From a virus, in IMG/VR virus record IMGVR_UViG_3300046656_000100, positions 1 through 43,345 of that record: a stretch of DNA of 43,345 nucleotides; one strand, 5' to 3'. Positions 38,270-43,345 of this stretch are shown here, one piece after another. The translations under genes were made by a program, and so were the position numbers. The notes beneath the pieces were generated by a model that had not been told where the DNA came from, did no database searches, and saw only the letters and a list, made by a program, of their open reading frames with translations. How positions within the stretch are numbered: the stretch's first letter is position 1; each line of letters opens with the position of its first letter.

Positions 38270-40078
38270 CTAATGCGTCTCCGGCTGGGCCTTCGACGGC
38301 CCCAACAGTTGATTGCTGTTCGCTGCCCATTCCGGCTTGAAATGCACGATGGCACTGTCATTCCGGCGAGGCTTCACGGATTGCGCCGGCCAATTCGGCT
38401 GCCACTGCGCCACCACCGTGCCGAGGTTCGCCACGCTCAACGCGTAGATCGGCGGCGGCTGCGAGCCAGGCGGCGGCAGACTGGCGATCATCGTCGGCGC
38501 CGACTGCGCGGGCCATGTCTGCGCCCACTGGCTGACGGCAATGATGATTTCGGTAGCGGTCAGCGGCCCAGATGGCACCGGCTGGCTTGAGCCTGGCTGA
38601 ATCGCAGTGACAAGGCGCTGCGGCTGATCCCAGCCCCGAGGCCATGCTTGCAGAATGACGAGCTCGGTCGCCGTCAACGGCGGATTGCTCGGCGGCGCTG
38701 GCGTTCCCTGCACCACGGCCAGTGGGCGGGCTTGGGCCGGCCATGTCGTCGGCCACGCGCCGACCGACTCCGAGATTTCGGAGGGCGAGAGCGGACCTTG
38801 CGGGATAGGCTGTGCGCCCGGCGAAGGCTGAACGACAACAATGGGCCGCGATTGGGCCGCCCATGCTGTCGGCCACGACGCCACGATGAGGGCCAGATTC
38901 GTTGGGCTGATCGGCCCTTCTGGCGTCGGCTGATTGACGACGGGCGGCACGAACCACGCCGCCACCTTCGGCCCGGTCTGCGCGGGCCACTCGGTCGGCC
39001 AAAGCCGCTGGATCAGCAGTTCTGTCTGCGTCAGCGGCCCTTGCGGACTCGGCTGGTCGCCTGTCGATGGTTGTTTCAGCGTCGTCAGCCGCTGCGGCTG
39101 ATCCCAGCCACGTGGCCATGCCCCCACGATCGCCACATCGGCCGTGGGGAGCGGCCCCACATTGATCGTCGGCGTCGTCGGCTGCGTGGCGGCGACGGCC
39201 TTGGATTGCGAGGACCACGTGATTTCCCACGCCAGCCGAATCTGCGCCAACTGGGACGCTAAAAGCGGACTCTGTCGAACCGGCTGATTCCCGCTGGACG
39301 GTTGCACCAAGAGCGGCGCATGCTGCGCCGGCCAATCAATCGCCCAACTGCGCTGGATGGCGATTTCAGTCGGACTGCTCGGTCCCGTAATCGGCGGCTG
39401 ATCCGGGTTATCTGGTGCAATCGTCCACGTTGTGACGACTTCAATAACCGTCGCGTCATACCAGGCGGAGAGAATACTGCTCTGCTCGCGCGGGGCCGGG
39501 AGGAAGGATGGCGCCCCAGATGGCGGCGGAATGATCGCGGCGTTGATGGGTGGCTTCTGCGCGGGCCAATCCGTTGGCCACGATCGCGTAATCGCTAATT
39601 CGGTTGCGCTCAGGGGCGCATTGATCGGCGGCTGATCCCCGGTGAGCGGTTGAACGAGTTGGATTAATTCCTGCGGCTGACTCCAGCCGATCGGCCACGA
39701 GCCCACGAGCGATTGCCGTACATAGGGAATCGTGACCGAGGGAATAGGCGGCGGAATCAGCGCCGCGCCAGTCTCTGCTTGCTGCGCTGACCATGCTTCT
39801 GGGTTCCAGCCGATCGTCGGGAGTCGATACGTCTGCCGCGGCGGCGGTTGATCACCTCTCGGGAGCGTCAGCGGCGCGATCTTGTTCTGTTGGTTATTCG
39901 GCGCTTGCAGGCGTGGTTCTAAGGACGCGGGCCACGAGGCCAGCACCGCCACCATCATCAAGGCGGCCTGCACCTGACGCCGCGGCGGCTGATCACCGGA
40001 TGTCTGCGGCTCGTGCGGGACCGGCGGCGCATAACTCGCCGACTGGCTGGGCGGCGGCGGCGGATAGAAAAACGCCAT
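38270..40078 (-). CDS. WPxxWPAQ-repeat protein, 602 aa
   Basis: About 13 units of a W-P repeat roughly 40-50 residues long, with core W(P/A)xxWxxQ: SWPIGWSQPQ, SWPTDWPAQK, SWAIDWPAQH, AWEITWSSQS, AWPRGWDQPQ (twice), LWPTEWPAQT, SWPTAWAAQS, AWPTTWPAQA, QWAQTWPAQS and QWQPNWPAQS. Between them, QP..GPL..TE(L/I) recurs. No signal peptide, membrane segment or catalytic motif. The C-terminal ~25 residues match the 294-aa protein at 32735. Function unknown; an extended virion fibre or spacer is a reasonable guess. Confidence 0.78.
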   Translation of the reverse strand: MAFFYPPPPPSQSASYAPPVPHEPQTSGDQPPRRQVQAALMMVAVLASWPASLEPRLQAPNNQQNKIAPLTLPRGDQPPPRQTYRLPTIGWNPEAWSAQQAETGAALIPPPIPSVTIPYVRQSLVGSWPIGWSQPQELIQLVQPLTGDQPPINAPLSATELAITRSWPTDWPAQKPPINAAIIPPPSGAPSFLPAPREQSSILSAWYDATVIEVVTTWTIAPDNPDQPPITGPSSPTEIAIQRSWAIDWPAQHAPLLVQPSSGNQPVRQSPLLASQLAQIRLAWEITWSSQSKAVAATQPTTPTINVGPLPTADVAIVGAWPRGWDQPQRLTTLKQPSTGDQPSPQGPLTQTELLIQRLWPTEWPAQTGPKVAAWFVPPVVNQPTPEGPISPTNLALIVASWPTAWAAQSRPIVVVQPSPGAQPIPQGPLSPSEISESVGAWPTTWPAQARPLAVVQGTPAPPSNPPLTATELVILQAWPRGWDQPQRLVTAIQPGSSQPVPSGPLTATEIIIAVSQWAQTWPAQSAPTMIASLPPPGSQPPPIYALSVANLGTVVAQWQPNWPAQSVKPRRNDSAIVHFKPEWAANSNQLLGPSKAQPETH

Positions 40079-40079
40079 G

Positions 40080-41249
40080 CTATTGCGTCAGGATGCCGAC
40101 CATATAAGTCTGCCGCGGCACTTGCCCCGGCGGCGCCGTCGGATTGTATGCCACCACGACGCCGCATTCGTAAAGGCTCACCGTAGTGAGCGCTGTCGTC
40201 GTGATGAGCCCGACATCCGTCCCGCCTGCGGGATAGGTCGTGGAACCTTTCGCCGCCATAAAGAGTGTCGGCGTCGATGTCAGCGCCGCATTGCTCGTTG
40301 AGCCGCCGACAATCAATGACGCCGTTTCGCCGGCCAGGGCTGACGCGAAGGCCCAGCCCATCCAGTCATATAGCGTCAGGCCCGTAATGTTGACATCGCC
40401 CGTCGCGGCGTTTTCTACGCTGTATTCTTCCGTGACCGCAGAACCGGCGCCGACCATCGACCAGCCGTTCGTCTGGCTTAGTGGCTGTTCGTTCACTTGT
40501 GGTGCATGGCCGGAGCCATACCCGGACCCGCCCGCGCCGATCTGCGTCGTGAAGCCGTTCGTCGTGCCATTACTGAAGGGCCGTTTCGCCGTGACCCTGA
40601 TATCACCAGGGTCCGCCAAGTCAGTGCCATTATCCAGATAGATATCGTCATACCAAACTTGTAAATTGGAAATCGTATCCCCGCTGAGTGCCTTCGACAG
40701 CGTGGGGCCAAATTCACTCGTGGCGGTATGCAATAACGTGGCGTCGGCGTTGGTGCGCGTCAGCTCCAGCGCGCCATTGATATAGATTTTGCACGTCCAA
40801 TTTGTCGTGGTCGTAATCACCCAGGACATACCAATGCGCGTCCACGTCGTCGCCGCGATCGTCGTGGCGCCTGCCGCGCCAATGGCCGACGCCGCATTGA
40901 ATCCATTCAAGAGTTCGATCTTTCCGCTGGATGTCACGCCCAAGCCCAATACGCCCGATCCGAATACAGCCTGATTTATCAGGAGCACGCACATATTGGT
41001 CGATGGGGTCGCGCCGAGCCGCATCCAGAACGAGCAGCGCGTGCCCGCATCCGCACAGGCGCCATCTCCCGATCCCAGAAACACGGTATGCGGGGTGCCC
41101 GTTGTATCGAGCTTCAGCGATCGCGTTCCGGTATGCGCCTGATCGGACGCCGAGGCCGCCGTGCCGCCCGCTGAGACATCGATATTCGGCCAAAACGTCA
41201 GATCTTGCGTGGCATCCGTCCCAGGATCAAGAAACGTCGTGGTCGGCAT
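40080..41249 (-). CDS. Concanavalin-like lectin-domain protein, 389 aa
   Basis: Residues ~1-225 look like a LamG/ConA-like jelly roll: HTGTRSLKLDTTGTPHTVFL, CSFWMRLGATPSTNMCVLLI, TRIGMSWVITTTTNWTCKIY, INGALELTRTNAD and LQVWYDDIYLDNGTDL. The remaining part (GWSMVGAGSAVTEEY ... YECGVVVAYNP) is a second beta domain. It is coupled by TAATG to the GH30-like gene, suggesting a carbohydrate-binding partner of that enzyme or a tail-tip protein. Confidence 0.7.
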   Translation of the reverse strand: MPTTTFLDPGTDATQDLTFWPNIDVSAGGTAASASDQAHTGTRSLKLDTTGTPHTVFLGSGDGACADAGTRCSFWMRLGATPSTNMCVLLINQAVFGSGVLGLGVTSSGKIELLNGFNAASAIGAAGATTIAATTWTRIGMSWVITTTTNWTCKIYINGALELTRTNADATLLHTATSEFGPTLSKALSGDTISNLQVWYDDIYLDNGTDLADPGDIRVTAKRPFSNGTTNGFTTQIGAGGSGYGSGHAPQVNEQPLSQTNGWSMVGAGSAVTEEYSVENAATGDVNITGLTLYDWMGWAFASALAGETASLIVGGSTSNAALTSTPTLFMAAKGSTTYPAGGTDVGLITTTALTTVSLYECGVVVAYNPTAPPGQVPRQTYMVGILTQ

Positions 41250-42514
41250 TAGGTGCTCGTGCCCGCAAACGTCGTCACACTCGATGCGGCGAGCGTCGTT
41301 GACAGCACACCCGCCACCACCGCCACGCCCGTCTGAGCCGCTAAATCATGCGTGGCATCCGTGAGGTAGGGCGTCATCGTAGTTAGACGCCGCGGTAGAC
41401 CAAAGGTCAGCGTGGCGGCGCTGCCAGTATTGATCGCCACAATGACATACGAAGTCCCTGAGACAAATGCTGTCACGGATACTCCACTGACCGTGCCAGT
41501 CGTGGATACCCGCACATATCCAGGCCGGATGAACTTGGCAAAATTCCCCAAGGCGAACGACCGTTTTGTCGTCTGCGTCGGCGCCCCGTTGTAGCCGACC
41601 AGGTTCTCGTTATCGGATTGGTTGCCCCCTTCAAGCTCCCACCAATGCCACGCCGTCACGTTCGCGACGGTTAACGCCGCATGGATGTCGGTCGCCATCG
41701 TCAGCGCATTCGTCATGGTCGGATCGAAGGCGTTGAAATAAGACATTTCTGACATCCAATTGCGATAATTCGCAACAGGCGTGGCATTGTTGCCCGCGTA
41801 TTGATGCCACGCCACGATATCGAGATAGGCCGCCGCGGTGCCATCCGCCAACATCGCATTTACATACCCTGCCATGAGCGTGGCATCGGAGACTTCCGGC
41901 AAGATCAGATGTGGCACAGGTGAGAGCGCGGCCAGTTTAGGGCCGAGCACCTTGACGAAATTGACCATCTCGGCGTTGGTATAGATCATCGAGTTGTAGG
42001 TCGCCACGAAATTCGGCTCGCCCTGCACGCTGATGCCGTAGAGATTCACGCTCGCGGATGATTGGCAGGTGGCCTGAAAACCCGCCATGCGCGTGGCCCA
42101 ATCGTCATAATGCCCGACGAGCAAATGACCCCCATTATTTAAGTCCCCGTTATCCTTCCATGCCGCAGGCGCAGTCCATGGGGCCATCCAAATAATGGCC
42201 CCGCGCGCCGCCGCTTTCGTCAGGTTCGTGGGGAATCCAGCGCTGCCGCTGCCATCGGAATACATGGTGGTGCGGAGAATCGTCAGGCCCAGTTGGCCCG
42301 TGCCCGTGCCAAAGAAAAAATCGGCATCGGCATCCGTCATCGTGATGCAGTTGCGATCGCACGCCCCAAACCCATCCATCGTCTGTTGCGGGGTAAAGCG
42401 ATTGATCGTGATATCACCGATCCCGTCAGGGCCGGTAATGTTGGTGGGCGTGATGCCGTGCCCACGTGTCGACGGGATGTAATAGGTGCCCATAAGCCCG
42501 TTACCTATGGGCAC
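41249..42514 (-). CDS. GH30-family-like glycoside hydrolase
   Basis: 421 aa (GTG 42514; ATG 42493 also possible). TPQQTMDGFGACDRNC (41-56), IIWMAPWTAPAAWKDNGDLN, YGISVQGEPNF with acid/base Glu166, PHLILPE, LDIVAWHQYAG (231-241), NWMSEMSYF with nucleophile Glu256, and WHWWELEGGNQSD match clan-A GH30 enzymes (xylan/glucan-type). A small C-terminal beta domain (~335-421, ending SSVTTFAGTST) is the usual GH30 side domain. No signal peptide, so it is probably virion-borne. It would degrade host capsule or biofilm polysaccharide. Confidence 0.85.
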   Translation of the reverse strand: MPIGNGLMGTYYIPSTRGHGITPTNITGPDGIGDITINRFTPQQTMDGFGACDRNCITMTDADADFFFGTGTGQLGLTILRTTMYSDGSGSAGFPTNLTKAAARGAIIWMAPWTAPAAWKDNGDLNNGGHLLVGHYDDWATRMAGFQATCQSSASVNLYGISVQGEPNFVATYNSMIYTNAEMVNFVKVLGPKLAALSPVPHLILPEVSDATLMAGYVNAMLADGTAAAYLDIVAWHQYAGNNATPVANYRNWMSEMSYFNAFDPTMTNALTMATDIHAALTVANVTAWHWWELEGGNQSDNENLVGYNGAPTQTTKRSFALGNFAKFIRPGYVRVSTTGTVSGVSVTAFVSGTSYVIVAINTGSAATLTFGLPRRLTTMTPYLTDATHDLAAQTGVAVVAGVLSTTLAASSVTTFAGTST

Positions 42515-42523
42515 CCGAAGGGA

Positions 42524-43024
42524 TTAACCGATTTCGCGATACGCCACGCCCCACGACCATGAGGTCAGCGTGCCCGGCGTGCTCGTGAACTGCAGAAAGT
42601 TCCCAGACGTGCACCCAGGCATGGCGAGCATGGTTTCAGCCGGCGTCGGCACCCAGAGCCAGCCGTTCAGCACGTTGAAGTTGTCCCAATAGATTTTGAC
42701 TTCGGTGCCGCCGCCGTTGGCCGAGCTGTTGACGCCGCAGGTGCCCGCAGCGCCTGAGGTGCCGCCCACGAGGTTGGCGGTCGGCAGGCCCAGCGACGTT
42801 TTGGCCGGCGTGGCGCTAACCACGGTTGGAAACACGGTCAGCTTCGTGCCGAGGGCGATCCCCTGCTGCGCGCTGGTGGCATTGGCCCGCTGACTCGCCC
42901 AGGCGCGGAGGATTTCATAGCCGGGCACTGCCGCGCCGCCGGCCGATGGGTTCATGAAGACCAACTGCGGCGCCGCAACCACGGTCTGCGCGTCGACGGA
43001 AATCGTATAGGTGCGGTCAGCCAC
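42524..43024 (-). CDS. Virion-associated hypothetical protein, 166 aa (copy 2)
   Basis: Encodes exactly the same 166 residues as 22-522 while differing at 40 third-codon positions. This copy lies beside the complete GH30-like gene (10 bases apart), so it shows the true gene order across the circle junction. Same ribosome site. Function unknown, probably virion-related. Confidence 0.8.
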   Translation of the reverse strand: MADRTYTISVDAQTVVAAPQLVFMNPSAGGAAVPGYEILRAWASQRANATSAQQGIALGTKLTVFPTVVSATPAKTSLGLPTANLVGGTSGAAGTCGVNSSANGGGTEVKIYWDNFNVLNGWLWVPTPAETMLAMPGCTSGNFLQFTSTPGTLTSWSWGVAYREIG

Positions 43025-43036
43025 GGGAGACTCCTT

Positions 43037-43303
43037 TTACTGCGATGACAGTTCGCCAGCCATAACAAACGTCTGGCCCGGCCGTTCGTAATCGATTTCC
43101 TGCCCTGTGCGCGCGTCCAGACACTTCAACCGCTCAACCTGCCCTGTCCCGTTGCATTTCGGACAGTCGATCGTGAGGTCTTCCCCGGTCAACCGGTTAT
43201 ACCCGAGCCACATTTTGCCGGGATGCCGCTTGTAATCGCTGCACGCAATGCACTTCATCCAGCCCACCGGAATCATGATGACGGGCACGGCTTCCTGAGC
43301 CAT
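43037..43303 (-). CDS. Small zinc-binding protein, DnaJ-type CxxCxGxG (copy 2)
   Basis: 88 aa identical to the product of 535-801 despite five synonymous base changes. CIAC and CPKCNGTGQV zinc motifs. ATG overlaps the stop of the truncated gene at the right edge (TAATG). Confidence 0.8.
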   Translation of the reverse strand: MAQEAVPVIMIPVGWMKCIACSDYKRHPGKMWLGYNRLTGEDLTIDCPKCNGTGQVERLKCLDARTGQEIDYERPGQTFVMAGELSSQ

Positions 43304-43345
43304 TACGCGCTCTTCGCCTTCTTCGGCTCGAATGAAGCCAACATG
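43303..43345 (-). CDS. 3' end of 170-aa head protein gene (partial, right edge)
   Basis: Encodes the last codons (ending ASFEPKKAKSA) of the same protein as 801-1313. The window ends inside the gene. Its five differences from copy 1 are synonymous. Confidence 0.75.
   Translation of the reverse strand, partial: MLASFEPKKAKSA

Larger units (their letters stand above)
42503..43345. repeat. Right copy of imperfect terminal direct repeat
   Basis: Aligns without gaps to 1-843 with 50 substitutions, all synonymous. Substitutions are dense at 42542-42947 and absent over 42948-43156. It contains the start of the GH30-like gene, full copies of the 166-aa and 88-aa genes and the 3' end of the 170-aa gene. 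Confidence 0.95.

Noticed and set aside
1-43345. CRISPR array, tRNA genes, insertion sequences, integrase or attachment sites
   Set aside because: No regular short spaced repeats, no cloverleaf-like sequence, and no transposase or recombinase motifs seen by eye on either strand; small tRNAs could still be missed without a scan.

Overview
The window looks like one full genome unit of a tailed bacteriophage with a P22-type (short-tailed, podovirus-like) virion. It is GC-rich and densely coding. Recognisable landmarks are small and large terminase subunits, a P22-like portal, a scaffold, a P22 gp5-like coat protein, a gp4-like tail adaptor, a gp10-like tail hub, and large Q/A-rich ejection-type proteins. 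I see no integrase, DNA polymerase, RNA polymerase or tRNA, so I read it as a lytic phage that depends on host replication enzymes. The last 843 bases (42503-43345) repeat the first 843 without gaps but at about 94% identity, so the unit closes into a circle of about 42.5 kb. The host is unknown. A protein with a VPDSG/PEP-CTERM-like sorting tail, several secreted Ig/IPT-like proteins and a GH30-like glycosidase suggest a Gram-negative, exosortase-bearing, probably environmental host (for example Verrucomicrobia or Acidobacteria). That is inference.

Layout. There are two transcription directions, diverging near 16.14-16.24 kb and converging at 22.82 kb, where the two stop codons overlap. (1) Rightward block, 16244-22825: small membrane proteins, a GH-like protein and a holin-like protein (a possible lysis set); a ribbon-helix-helix regulator with nearby TGCTA-type motifs; a run of tiny overlapping genes including two zinc-cluster proteins; a secreted FG-GAP-like protein; a striking fusion of a FEN-type 5' exonuclease to a single-strand-annealing-like domain; a DUF3850/ASCH protein; and a membrane-anchored coiled coil. 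(2) Leftward block, 16134 down to 12721: coiled-coil protein, C5-cytosine methyltransferase, PD-(D/E)XK-like nuclease, DPPY methyltransferase, hairpin, VapE-type helicase. (3) An AT-rich intergenic segment at 12583-12720 with GTAGA repeats and a good sigma70-like promoter, then terminase, portal and head genes (12565 down to 22), mostly joined by ATGA or TAATG overlaps. (4) Continuing leftward across the circle junction (43303 down to 22822): a carbohydrate- and surface-directed module (GH30, lectin-like, W-P repeat protein, IPT/beta-helix protein, second beta-helix), then the gp4- and gp10-like tail genes, a GNAT acetyltransferase, ejection proteins and fibre-like proteins.

How the parts fit together. 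The rightward genes probably handle takeover, recombination and regulation. The methyltransferase/nuclease/helicase set probably protects and replicates DNA. The long leftward operon builds a headful-packaged P22-like particle whose accessory proteins are heavily geared to polysaccharide and cell-surface interaction. A two-gene cassette (aromatic/proline repeat protein followed by a small beta domain) occurs twice in the tail region.
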